From assembly GCA_903904835.1 (NCBI GenBank), contig CAIVEI010000043.1, forward strand, positions 1-64,000: 64,000 nt of DNA, given 5' to 3'. This DNA comes from an uncultured Schlesneria sp. GTDB lineage: Bacteria > Planctomycetota > Planctomycetia > Planctomycetales > Planctomycetaceae. The position numbers and the translations under genes are program-made. A model generated the notes under the pieces. It was not told the DNA's origin. It worked only from the letters and a program-made list of their open reading frames with translations, and ran no database searches. Below, one piece after another: positions 45,617-53,353 of the stretch (positions within the stretch are counted from its first letter, which is position 1; the number at the start of each line of letters is the position of its first letter).

Positions 45617-46750
45617 ATGACGAATCCGTTGGAGTACGCGCGTCACCTTGTTGGTTCCCCTTCCGTAAGCGCTCAATCGAATACCGAGGTCAGCAATGTC
45701 GTTGAGGCGATGCTCAGATCGTTAGGCTTTAAGATCGAACGACAAGAGTTTCCTGATCCTCACGGGGTTCCCAAAGTCAACGTGATCGGCAAAATCGGAA
45801 CGGGCATTGGCGGGGTCGCCTACTTCGGTCACACGGATGTCGTTCCCGCCGAGACATGGTCAATCGCAGAACATGGACCGTTTGAACCGACCGTGCGGAA
45901 CGAGCGACTTTATGGTCGCGGAAGCTGCGACATGAAGGGTTCGATTGCATGCGCCCTCGCCGCTGTTGATCGCCTGAGTTCTCCCAACTTGCGTGAACCG
46001 ATTTACGTCGTCTGCACGGCAGACGAAGAAGTGGGGTTTCATGGTGCTCGGGAGGTTGTCGAAAAATCAGCTCTTTATCGCGAGATTGTCGCGGGTCAAA
46101 GCCGGTCGATCATTGGCGAGCCGACCGAGTTAAACGTCGTTCACGCTCATAAAGGAATCATGGGATTTCGAGCGATCTCGTACGGGAAGGCGGCTCATTC
46201 CAGCACTCGCGGTGGCAAGAATGCAAATCTTGCCATGATTCCATTTCTGCAAGAAATGAAACGAATTCACGACGAAACGCTGGTCGACCCCAGGTGGTTA
46301 AACGACGAATTTGATCCACCCTGGATCAGTTGGAATATCGTGATCAACGATGGGAATTGTGCGGTGAATATCACGGCACCGCTGAGTATCTGCAAGGTTT
46401 ACTTTCGGCCGATGCCGGGTCAGCCAGGCGATGAACTTGTGAATCGTGCGCGAGACGTCGCCGAGCGATGTGGTCTGGAGTTTATTCATGAGTGCGCAGG
46501 TCAGCCTGTCTATTCGGATCCAAACAGCGAGTTCGTTCGAGAGACATTGACTCTTGCTGGTTGTTCACAATCGAAAACCGTCTGCTACGGAACGGACGGG
46601 GCGATGTTTTCGGAGCTAAAAAACATCCTGGTGCTTGGTCCTGGCAGCATCCAGCAGGCGCATACTGACGACGAATGGATTTCGCTCGATCAACTGGAAC
46701 GGGGAACACAGCTCTTCGAACGGCTATTTCGCCACTGGTGCGTGCAATGA
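45617..46750 (+). CDS. M20-family metallopeptidase (ArgE/DapE/ACY1-like)
   Basis: The 377-aa protein has the M20 zinc motifs: GHTDVVPAETWSIAEHGPFE with the first His and Asp, RGSCDMKGSIACAL, ADEEVGFHGAR with the catalytic Glu pair, and IIGEPTELNVVHAHKGIMGF. The C-terminal part has GTDGAMFSELKNILVLGPGS and HTDDEWISLDQL. Members cut N-acyl amino acids, dipeptides or succinyl-diaminopimelate. There is no lysine or arginine biosynthetic context here, so the substrate remains open. The ATG at 45617 is used; it overlaps the membrane-protein gene by 4 nt at the end. Confidence 0.9.
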   Translation: MTNPLEYARHLVGSPSVSAQSNTEVSNVVEAMLRSLGFKIERQEFPDPHGVPKVNVIGKIGTGIGGVAYFGHTDVVPAETWSIAEHGPFEPTVRNERLYGRGSCDMKGSIACALAAVDRLSSPNLREPIYVVCTADEEVGFHGAREVVEKSALYREIVAGQSRSIIGEPTELNVVHAHKGIMGFRAISYGKAAHSSTRGGKNANLAMIPFLQEMKRIHDETLVDPRWLNDEFDPPWISWNIVINDGNCAVNITAPLSICKVYFRPMPGQPGDELVNRARDVAERCGLEFIHECAGQPVYSDPNSEFVRETLTLAGCSQSKTVCYGTDGAMFSELKNILVLGPGSIQQAHTDDEWISLDQLERGTQLFERLFRHWCVQ

Positions 46751-48804
46751 ATCGACGTGCAGATTCCACGGATCTTGTGTCAGATCGTGATTCCTCGGCT
46801 AACCTGCGAACCGCACAAATTTTGATTGTGGTGATCGCGACACTGTTGCATACGGTGTTTCTCAGTAAAGCCAGGCCGTTACAAAGCGCGAATGATCGAT
46901 CGCGGTGGTGTACCGTCTGGTCACTTGTCGAACGTGGCACTTTTCAGATCGACGAAATTCGTCAGCGACCCGGCTGGGACACGATCGATATGGTCCACGT
47001 TGACGACCATTTTTATTCCACCAAGCCGCCTCTGCTGACTTCGGTCGTGGCGGGAATTACCTGGTGTCTGCAACGGATGACGGGCTGGAACCTGTTTGAC
47101 CAGCTTCAGCCACTAACATTCCTGGTTCTATTGCTAGTCAATATTGTTCCCTTTACCGCATCGCTGCTCATCTGGATCGCGATCCTGAATCGATGTTCTA
47201 CTCAGCCTTGGACTCGCTTGTTTGGCCTGGCAATCGCCGCTTTTGGGACGTTATTGACTCCATTTCTGATGACGCTCAACAACCATACGGTTGCTGCCGC
47301 GTCGACCACATTCGCCATTTACGCACTGATACGAATTCTGCAGAGTGACGATGAGTCACGTCAAAGCTGGTCGTTTGCTTTATGTGGTTTTTCAGTCGCC
47401 TGGACCGCTGCCAACGAGCTCCCTGCCTTTTTATTAGTCGCGATTGCTTTCGTTTTGACATACCGATGTTCGGCTCGCAAGACGCTGCTGTTTTTCGTTC
47501 CGGCGGCAGCGATTCCACTGATCGCTTTCGTTGCGTCGAATGTCCTCGCGACCGGAAGTTTGAAGCCGACCTATGCCGATTACGGGACTGACAAATATCG
47601 GTTTGTGATCGATGGCGTACCGAGCTATTGGATGAATCCCCAAGGGGTCGATCGAAATCTCGACTCACCGTTATGGTACCTGTTTCATTGCACGGTCGGA
47701 CACCACGGGCTGTTCTCGCTGACTCCGATCGCTTTGTTTGCGTTACTCGGTTGGCTCAGTGCGTTTTTCATGCGAACCGATTCAACAGACCTTGATGACG
47801 CGAATCATGAGTCAGCCCAAGACCAGCTCGTTGAACTGTCGTCTCGAAAGCGATCCCTTCGCACTTTGCTCTGGCTGGGGCTTTTGGTTTCGACGGTTGT
47901 CGTTGCGTTCTATTTGACTCGAACGCAGAACTACAACTTCGGGGGGGTCAGCTGTGCGCTTCGCTGGGCACTTTGGTTCACTCCACTCTGGCTGGTTGGG
48001 ATCGTGCCGGTTTTGGATCTCTGTGCAAAGTCTCGAATCTCCCGATGCGTGGCCGTCATGCTCGGGTTGGTTTCGATGTATTCGGCGTGGCAACCGATCG
48101 ACAACCCGTGGCGTCAACCGTGGCTGTTTCATTACATGGAAAACCGAGGCTGGATCGACTATTCCGATCCACCGGTGGAATTGAAAAAACCGCTCTGGAC
48201 CTGGTTCGCTTCGCTGCCCGAATCCGCTGATGGTGAACCTGCATGGATTGAATTTACTGTGGCTCAATCTGGCCTGACACCACGGACCGTACGGTTGACG
48301 GCACAACCGGTTTCAAAAGAACAACGCAACTCGTTGATCACGATGGAAGTACGGGAATCCTGGGGCGATTCTAAGCGATCTGATCGCAATCGAACGCTTC
48401 TGATTGATGCTCAACAGTTTAATCGAGGTGCTCCACCGGCTGATTTTGTGCGGTGGGATAATCCGAATGTCACCGTCGAAGAACAGCAGGCGGACCTTGC
48501 GTTTGTACGAGGGCTGCCACGTAAAGTTCCTTACGAAGCCAGAGTCACGCGTTATTTAAAGACCCCATTGCGACGCGAAGCGTTGCAATGCGTCCAGGCG
48601 GCCGCGCATGTGACGTTTGGGAAAGATGATTCTGAAAAGCCCATGAACCATCGCTGCGATGTCTGGTTAAGTGACGATGTTCCCTTCGGCGTGGCTCAAG
48701 TGGAATTTCGGGTAAGCGACTCTCAAAGCGGCGCCACATTTTTTCAAGAGCGATGGACGGTCAAAGATTGTTCACCGAAGGTCAAGCCGTATTCAATGCC
48801 GTGA
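46747..48804 (+). CDS. GT-C-like polytopic membrane protein
   Basis: The 685-aa protein has about ten membrane segments, mostly in residues 20-450, and a soluble C-terminal portion of about 200 residues. Near the start, after the first membrane segment, SKARPLQSANDRSRW and TIDMVHVDDHFYSTKPPLL form a conserved loop, suggestive of GT-C (mannosyltransferase/oligosaccharyltransferase-like) proteins where acidic residues follow the first membrane segment. The ATG overlaps the M20 stop (ATGA), so the two are coupled. Exact family not recognised. Confidence 0.62.
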   Translation: MNRRADSTDLVSDRDSSANLRTAQILIVVIATLLHTVFLSKARPLQSANDRSRWCTVWSLVERGTFQIDEIRQRPGWDTIDMVHVDDHFYSTKPPLLTSVVAGITWCLQRMTGWNLFDQLQPLTFLVLLLVNIVPFTASLLIWIAILNRCSTQPWTRLFGLAIAAFGTLLTPFLMTLNNHTVAAASTTFAIYALIRILQSDDESRQSWSFALCGFSVAWTAANELPAFLLVAIAFVLTYRCSARKTLLFFVPAAAIPLIAFVASNVLATGSLKPTYADYGTDKYRFVIDGVPSYWMNPQGVDRNLDSPLWYLFHCTVGHHGLFSLTPIALFALLGWLSAFFMRTDSTDLDDANHESAQDQLVELSSRKRSLRTLLWLGLLVSTVVVAFYLTRTQNYNFGGVSCALRWALWFTPLWLVGIVPVLDLCAKSRISRCVAVMLGLVSMYSAWQPIDNPWRQPWLFHYMENRGWIDYSDPPVELKKPLWTWFASLPESADGEPAWIEFTVAQSGLTPRTVRLTAQPVSKEQRNSLITMEVRESWGDSKRSDRNRTLLIDAQQFNRGAPPADFVRWDNPNVTVEEQQADLAFVRGLPRKVPYEARVTRYLKTPLRREALQCVQAAAHVTFGKDDSEKPMNHRCDVWLSDDVPFGVAQVEFRVSDSQSGATFFQERWTVKDCSPKVKPYSMP

Positions 48805-48859
48805 AATTCCAAAAAATCATCTCGTTTTGACCGAACTACAGCGTCCCGATGGTCCACGG

Positions 48860-48938
48860 TCTCACAGAAGCACTGAGACACGGAGGAGTGATCAATCTCG
48901 TTCTCATGCATCTCTGCGTCTCCGTGACCCTGTGAGAG
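48860..48938. repeat. Palindromic intergenic repeat (TCTCACAG family), copy 1
   Basis: Bounded by TCTCACAG and its complement CTGTGAGA, with arms containing CACTGAGACACGGAG and GCGTCTCCGTG. A second copy lies at 50679-50743 with the same internal GGAGGAGTG and TCTCATGCATCTC. It fills the gap after the GT-C-like gene. Confidence 0.75.
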
Positions 48939-49022
48939 ATCAATTCAGCGTCGAAAGTGGGAGTAAATACCTGCGTTCTCGCATGGCTTTGACCGAATTC
49001 GGCATTCAACAAAACTGTTTTG

Positions 49023-49451
49023 TTAAATGGACGACGAATCTGTATTGCGGAACACCTCAAACGAATCCCACTCGCCTGGGACACATTTGAGCCAAACTTC
49101 GAGTCCAAGATAGTCGTCGTCGCGTTCGATTCCCGCCTTCGGCGGCTCGAGAAAATGACACCTCACACAGATCTGGAACCACGGCGGGGCGGCATGTGCG
49201 ATATAGGATTCGCTTGCAATGTAGTACGTTCCTGTCAGCTTGCGACGATGCGGGAATCCTTCTTCGTTGCCTTCGAATACGAGTTCCGGATCATTCAGAT
49301 ACTCCTCGACCTCGCAACGGACGACGGTCATCATCTTATCTCGGTGTCGCTGGATTGCGGTGAACTCCTCGACAGTCACACGAGCGATTATGAGATCGGG
49401 CTGCGTGGCCCACAGTGGCGGGTCGATCCGAACGAAGTTGAAGTGCGCCAC
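49023..49451 (-). CDS. Hypothetical protein
   Basis: I do not recognise this 142-aa protein. It is soluble with balanced composition and a single CVRC motif (QICVRCHFLEPPKAGIERDD) plus LEVWLKCVPGEW near the end. Coding appearance is good. It is 25 nt downstream of the broken TPR gene and may have been in its transcript. No family assigned. Confidence 0.6.
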   Translation of the reverse strand: MAHFNFVRIDPPLWATQPDLIIARVTVEEFTAIQRHRDKMMTVVRCEVEEYLNDPELVFEGNEEGFPHRRKLTGTYYIASESYIAHAAPPWFQICVRCHFLEPPKAGIERDDDYLGLEVWLKCVPGEWDSFEVFRNTDSSSI

Positions 49452-49476
49452 CGATTGCCTCCACTGCCCAGCCGAT

Positions 49477-50148
49477 CTAATTACGTCTATTAAACTTTCT
49501 CACTAACTTGTCGCGAAGCTTCTGTGTATTTGGCGTCGCTGCGTGGGATTGGACGGCCAAATCAAGGTCCGCCACTCCCTTTTCTAACTCGCCCATTTCG
49601 TCGTAGATCTGTCCGCGCACTTCGTAACCGTAGGCTCACTGAGGATGAATCTCGATGGCAACATTAATGTCATGTAGCGATTCATCGAACCGCTTAAGTT
49701 GCTTGTACACGATGGCGCGTCCATACCAGGGGAAGAAATTCTGCGGACAAGCCTTGATGCCCGCTTCATAATACTCGATGGCTTGGCTCCATTTCTTCCG
49801 TGCGACCGCCATGTGGCCGAGACTGACCCAGATGTCGACATTGCTGGGGTCCAATGCTACTGCGGATTTTAAGTCGGCTTCTTCCCGTCGCGGGTTGGGG
49901 AAAAAGTAACTCGTCAGCATGGAACGCCAATAATAGTCGTCGGCCGTTGCTTCCGGATTATTCTCCACCAGCCAAAGGTCAAACGCCGCACGATAGGCAC
50001 GCGCCTCTTGTGTCGAGAGCGAATTCATGAACTGTGTATGCGTGCCACGGCGAGTCTTAACCTTCATCCGCTCGTTGAATTGACGCAGCGCATCGGTCAT
50101 TTTCGGCTTCTGACGATCTTTCCACCAGCGATGCAGCCATCGCAACAT
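49477..50148 (-). pseudogene. TPR-repeat protein interrupted by an in-frame TGA
   Basis: The first 170 codons from 50148 encode TPR-like helices (SVALDPSNV appears as KSAVALDPSNVDIWVSLGHM, then WSQAIEYYEAGIKACPQNFF and FDESLHDINVAIEIHPQ), ending at a TGA at 49636-49638. The same frame continues without a break as AYGYEVRGQIYDEMGELEKG and ADLDLAVQSHAATPNTQKLR to a TAG at 49477, a perfect further TPR pattern. The simplest explanation is a nonsense mutation (for example CGA or GGA to TGA). Translational readthrough, recoding or a sequencing error are alternatives. GGAG lies 9 nt before the ATG at 50148. Confidence 0.8.
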
Positions 50149-50340
50149 ATCGTCTACTCCATAAAAAACCAGATATTCTGTTCCGTAACGATCGAAAGAA
50201 ACAAAGGGAATAGTTCCAGTTTGAGAACAAAAAGTGGACATTTCCAGGTGTTTTCAATTTATTTTGACACCAAATGACCTGTCCGCTTTTCTTCAGCACC
50301 ACCACGAATGACCTGGCGCGGGCTTCGCCCGCAACCGAAT

Positions 50341-50418
50341 GGGAGGGCGAGGCTCCTGCCGAGCCGCCGAGTCGATGCGTGTACCTACTTCACGGCTCGG
50401 CGGGAGCCTCGCCCTCCC
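50341..50418. repeat. Long hairpin repeat (GGGAGGGCGAGGCTC family)
   Basis: Two 26-bp arms at 50341-50366 and 50393-50418 are inverted copies with one mismatch, separated by 26 nt. GGGAGGGCGAGGCTC elements that read EGEAPAEP in one frame are frequent in planctomycete hypothetical ORFs, from memory; that is prior knowledge, not shown here. Confidence 0.85.
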
Positions 50419-50678
50419 ACGAAACATCTTCGCGGCGCGCGAAGAAACAAAACATTAGAAATACGAAGAGCGCGAAGGAATCAGAGGAAAAAATCTGGAT
50501 GCCATTCTTCGGCCTGGGTGTTGTTACATCGGTGAAAAGTCGCACTGCCGATCACACGATTGAATTTCCAGCTTCGAGCTCGTCGTGTCCTTCGTGGTAA
50601 TTTTCTGCCATTCTCCGTCGCCGAACGTTAAAAGTAACGCGGGCTTTCTCACCGGATTGAATCGTGGTCTATTCGGTT

Positions 50679-50743
50679 TCTCACAGAGCCACTGAGACAC
50701 GGAGGAGTGTTCACTTCGTTCTCATGCATCTCCGCGTCTCAGC
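50679..50743. repeat. TCTCACAG-family repeat, copy 2
   Basis: The segment matches 48860-48938: TCTCACAG followed by a CACTGAGACACGGAGGAGTG core and TCTCATGCATCTC. The right end differs, so this copy is shorter and its terminal inverted repeat is lost. Confidence 0.75.
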
Positions 50744-50820
50744 GGCGATGTTAGCGATTTATTTTTCAATCGAACGACTAGGTTAACCCGCGCGGGCAAA
50801 GCGGCGCGAGGGAAGCTGAG

Positions 50821-51105
50821 CTAAGATTTCAAGATCGGCATGGCAGGCCGTGAAGCCGCCACTTTGTCCGTGTCGGGTTGAACCGCTTGTTCGGCGATGG
50901 CTTCTTGTCGCCGGCTTAATTGAGCGAGATGAATCTCGATGACATTCAATAACTGTTCGTCTTCAATCTCCCAGAGCGATTGGTTTTCAAATTCTTCGGA
51001 CAGAAACCCCAGATTGGCCATCAACTGACCAAATCGGATGTCAGTAGACAGATCGCACAACGCCAAAAGTTTCTCGATGATTGCTTGTTGAATTTGGCTG
51101 ATCAT
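50821..51105 (-). CDS. Small acidic protein, ATGA-coupled to the ParB-like gene
   Basis: This 94-aa protein has helical sequence such as IIEKLLALCDLSTDIRFGQL and WEIEDEQLLNVIEIHLAQLS. RFGQLxANL followed by an acidic W-x-I/V-E-D segment recalls small immunity- or antitoxin-like proteins, but this is an impression. Its start overlaps the ParB-like gene's stop by 4 nt, a layout seen for partner proteins. Unknown function. Confidence 0.55.
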   Translation of the reverse strand: MISQIQQAIIEKLLALCDLSTDIRFGQLMANLGFLSEEFENQSLWEIEDEQLLNVIEIHLAQLSRRQEAIAEQAVQPDTDKVAASRPAMPILKS

Positions 51106-51413
51106 GGCAGCACTTCTCTAATTTTTGGTGACTTGGCGTGGTTTTTGGGGATCTTTCCGATGACTTCCACAGGAACCGTGGTTCCAGGTGACAGCTTCGC
51201 AATTCGCGTCGCACGAGTGGCTCCATTGTAGATGACCAGAACACCATCCGACGATTCGAAAACCCACAACGGCGGCATTCCTTCTCGAGAAGCTCCAAAT
51301 TTGGCAATTTGACGTTGCAATTTTCCAGGGTCTGCACCTTGCGGCCGGGACGGCGGCACGCGCAATTCACGGGGGTCAACTTCACGGTAATCAGGTTGCA
51401 TGGCGGCCATCAT
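51102..51413 (-). CDS. Small ParB/Srx-like domain protein
   Basis: This protein (about 103 aa from the Met at 51413; a GTG at 51431 is also in frame) contains YREVDPRELRVPPSRPQGAD, PPLWVFESSDGVLVIYNGAT followed by RATRIAKL, and VPVEVIGKIPK. This order of motifs, an N-terminal V-x-x-L-x3-P strand and a G-x-T/H-R segment, is like the ParB/sulfiredoxin fold. Proteins of this fold include nucleases, CTPases and adaptor proteins. It is too short to be a chromosome-partitioning ParB. It is followed, overlapping, by a 94-aa partner. Confidence 0.5.
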   Translation of the reverse strand: MMAAMQPDYREVDPRELRVPPSRPQGADPGKLQRQIAKFGASREGMPPLWVFESSDGVLVIYNGATRATRIAKLSPGTTVPVEVIGKIPKNHAKSPKIREVLP

Positions 51414-51475
51414 ACCAGAAATTCGTTCCACAAAAAGGTGCTGATCGCGGGGATCGTCCCTTCAAATAAGTCGGG

Positions 51476-51673
51476 TCAACTTCTGCACCCACACCTGTCG
51501 ATGTTCGGTCCTTCTTCGTACGTACCATTGCCTCTGCAAATTGGACAACTGTCCCCAACATTCGCGCAGCAAGCACATTTATAGATGTTGGGCCCTTCCT
51601 CGTACCATCCTTTGCCACCGCATAATGGACATTCATGTCGTTTATTGTCGGCAGATCTGTTGTTCTGTGGCAT
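51476..51673 (-). CDS. Double zinc-ribbon miniprotein
   Basis: The 65-aa protein consists almost only of two copies of a zinc motif: CPLCGGKGWYEEGPNIYKCA and CPICRGNGTYEEGPNIDRCG, each with CxxCxGxG and a trailing Cys pair, like DnaJ-type zinc fingers. It probably binds two zincs. It lies between the two ATGA-coupled pairs, all in the same orientation, so may belong to the same transcript. A longer reading frame in another phase is rejected. Confidence 0.65.
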   Translation of the reverse strand: MPQNNRSADNKRHECPLCGGKGWYEEGPNIYKCACCANVGDSCPICRGNGTYEEGPNIDRCGCRS

Positions 51674-51765
51674 TGTTTGTACGCCCTTATTGTGATGTCA
51701 ACGCCGAACGTCAAAGGTCAGCAGGTGTACTCACTCGGCTGGACCGAGTTGTTCGGCAATCTCAA

Positions 51766-51999
51766 TCAATTCGGTGAAACAAGATCAGCAGGTGAGGAAC
51801 CCGATTCCGATTCTCGGGCCTCTTCACTTCCCTCATAGAGAGCGAGTTCCTCGTGCAGGCGGGCCACCATTTTTCGAATTCCCGCTTTCGCAAACCCCTT
51901 GGAACCGATTGGATGCGACGCCTGAAGCAGCTCCAGACGATTCTGTAGATCGCGAAGTTCTTGTTCGGCTTTCTCGTATTCGACTGTATTTGTGATCAT
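51766..51999 (-). CDS. Small coiled-coil protein, partner of the nucleotidyltransferase-like gene
   Basis: The 77-aa protein has a helical heptad region (EYEKAEQELRDLQNRLELLQ) and a conserved-looking core SKGFAKAGIRKMVARLHEEL, with a short acidic tail. It starts 4 nt inside the preceding gene (ATGA overlap). Its first residues resemble N-termini of some HigA-like antitoxins, but no helix-turn-helix is visible. It is probably the binding partner of the nucleotidyltransferase-like protein. Confidence 0.6.
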   Translation of the reverse strand: MITNTVEYEKAEQELRDLQNRLELLQASHPIGSKGFAKAGIRKMVARLHEELALYEGSEEARESESGSSPADLVSPN

Positions 52000-52427
52000 A
52001 GTTGAACCTCAACAAGCCCTTTGCGTCGGCCGTCCCATTCGCGAGTTCTACCAAAGAATTCTACCCAATCGTTCCAGTCGCCAACATCTTCCGCTGCAAA
52101 GATTTCTTCGGGGCAACGTGTCAAAAGCATCTCTTCCAGTTCCAACGCAGCCGCCAATCCTCGTGCAACGCGTTGCTCGAAGTCGTTCGAGAGCAACACA
52201 ACAGCATCAATATCATTCGGCGATTCTTTGGCAGTAACGAAGCTCCCGTCGATGAGTAAGCGAATCGCACCAGCCTGACGCGAAAGTTCGATCCAACGCC
52301 GAAGCCTCAAAACCAGCCGTCTTCGGCGCGGCGACGACACACCGAAGCGAAATATCACCTCCGCGTCAGTGGCGAGATGGACGCCGTCAGGCAAGTATCC
52401 ATCGTCGCGAAAGTCTGGGATCATCAT
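51996..52427 (-). CDS. Nucleotidyltransferase-fold protein (DUF6932-like)
   Basis: The 143-aa protein contains LLIDGSFVTAKESPNDIDAV, a minimal nucleotidyltransferase motif (G-S ... D-x-D) with the second acidic pair D-I-D. The C-terminus (VGDWNDWVEFFGRTREWDGR) is characteristic of DUF6932. Related minimal nucleotidyltransferases of MNT/AbiEii type act in toxin-antitoxin pairs by AMP-ylating or NMP-ylating partners or tRNA. The following gene, overlapping by ATGA, would be the partner. The family call is fairly good; a role as toxin or antitoxin is inference. Confidence 0.7.
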   Translation of the reverse strand: MMIPDFRDDGYLPDGVHLATDAEVIFRFGVSSPRRRRLVLRLRRWIELSRQAGAIRLLIDGSFVTAKESPNDIDAVVLLSNDFEQRVARGLAAALELEEMLLTRCPEEIFAAEDVGDWNDWVEFFGRTREWDGRRKGLVEVQL

Positions 52428-52975
52428 TACGACCGTGTTTTACAAACCTGCCAAGTTTCTCGAAGTCGAAGGCAAACCTCGACAGTCAGACTACACGTTT
52501 GGATTTAGTTTTGCACGCCGCCGACTGCCACATTGACAACGCATTTGACCGCCAGCTGTGCACTCTGATTCAGTTCCAGGCACTCGCCACCGAGGCCAAG
52601 CGAACGGCGACGATTAGGCATTTAGGCATTAGCAATCCGCGAGAACCACTTCGACATTCAGACCCGATTGAATTGCGGCTTGACGGGCATGCCAACCATT
52701 GTTTCGAAGAGCGTTATCGAGTTGATCATCCCGGACTACGACCTTCGCAACGTCGCCGCCAATGTCCGCTTCGAATTGGACGATCACTTTCTCCACGTGT
52801 ACATGCGAAAACCATGACCGGATCACGTTGATCGCAGCTGAATGATCCATGAAATATTCCAAATTGGTCGAACGACCAAAATCAACCGGTTGCCGCCAAG
52901 TGACTTTGAATTCAAGGAACGCCCGATCGGCAACTCGGGTGCATTTTTTTGTTCCGCTAAACAGAGCTGTGCTTC
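52428..52975. other. Mostly unassigned 548-bp region
   Basis: Between the VOC gene and the nucleotidyltransferase gene, both minus-strand. Only a weak minus-strand frame (listed at 52629-52850) is of interest. I see no repeat or hairpin family here. Confidence 0.4.
52629..52850 (-). CDS. Possible small protein, weak
   Basis: A 73-aa frame with protein-like composition (IVQFEADIGGDVAKVVVRDD, LDNALRNNGWHARQAAIQSG). No family is recognised and no clear ribosome binding site is present. The start used is an internal Met; a longer version overlaps the VOC gene. Confidence 0.3.
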   Translation of the reverse strand: MDHSAAINVIRSWFSHVHVEKVIVQFEADIGGDVAKVVVRDDQLDNALRNNGWHARQAAIQSGLNVEVVLADC

Positions 52976-53353
52976 TCAAGGAAGCAGACTCGTGAGGACC
53001 ACCGTGTAGCCCTCGATGTCTCTGAGCCAATACTCCCAGTTTCCGTTTTCGCTGAGCTGACATGGCCTAAGAACATGTACGTTCATAACCTCTGCTCGCA
53101 CGACAGCGGCGTGAAACTCTTCGAGTTCAAACCAAAGAATCACTCCGTTGCCATACGGCTTAAGAGATGGGTCACCAAGCGGGCCATGGTGATGCTCTAT
53201 TTCCCACTGGTGAAGTTGCAGGACAAGTTGATCGCCGTCATTGAGTCGCTCGTACTCAGGGCCACCATGTCCGCTTGTGAGGCCGAGCAGCTGTTGGTAC
53301 CAGCGGCTACTCGATTCGACATCCCGGACACAGATTAACGGCGCGAGTTTCAT
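52976..53353 (-). CDS. VOC/glyoxalase-bleomycin-resistance family protein
   Basis: The 125-aa protein has the beta-alpha-beta-beta-beta fold of VOC proteins: LICVRDVESSSRWYQQLLGL, VLQLHQWEIEHHHGPLG and GVILWFELEEFHAAVVRAEV, and a C-terminal WLRDIEGYTVVL with the usual D-x-x-G-Y. Metal or substrate specificity is not visible. The start at 53353 is preceded by AGGGAAAA. It stands at the edge of a gene-poor region. Confidence 0.82.
   Translation of the reverse strand: MKLAPLICVRDVESSSRWYQQLLGLTSGHGGPEYERLNDGDQLVLQLHQWEIEHHHGPLGDPSLKPYGNGVILWFELEEFHAAVVRAEVMNVHVLRPCQLSENGNWEYWLRDIEGYTVVLTSLLP

Larger units (their letters stand above)
50149..50820. other. Intergenic region of ~670 bp, repeat-rich
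   Basis: It contains a long inverted repeat at 50341-50418 and one copy of the TCTCACAG element at 50679-50743. Reading frames inside it are by-products of those repeats. No gene is proposed. Confidence 0.7.

Noticed and set aside
49636-49638. Selenocysteine reading of the TGA in the TPR gene
   Set aside because: The position is in the linker of a TPR motif with no redox site, and no SECIS-like stem is obvious after it; a nonsense mutation is simpler.
50274-50600. Plus-strand frames around EGEAPAEP and SAGASPSH peptides
   Set aside because: They are encoded by the GGGAGGGCGAGGCTC hairpin, a repeat and not a gene.
51391-51714. 107-codon minus-strand frame over the zinc-ribbon gene
   Set aside because: The other frame gives a clean double CxxCxGxG protein, so this is its shadow.
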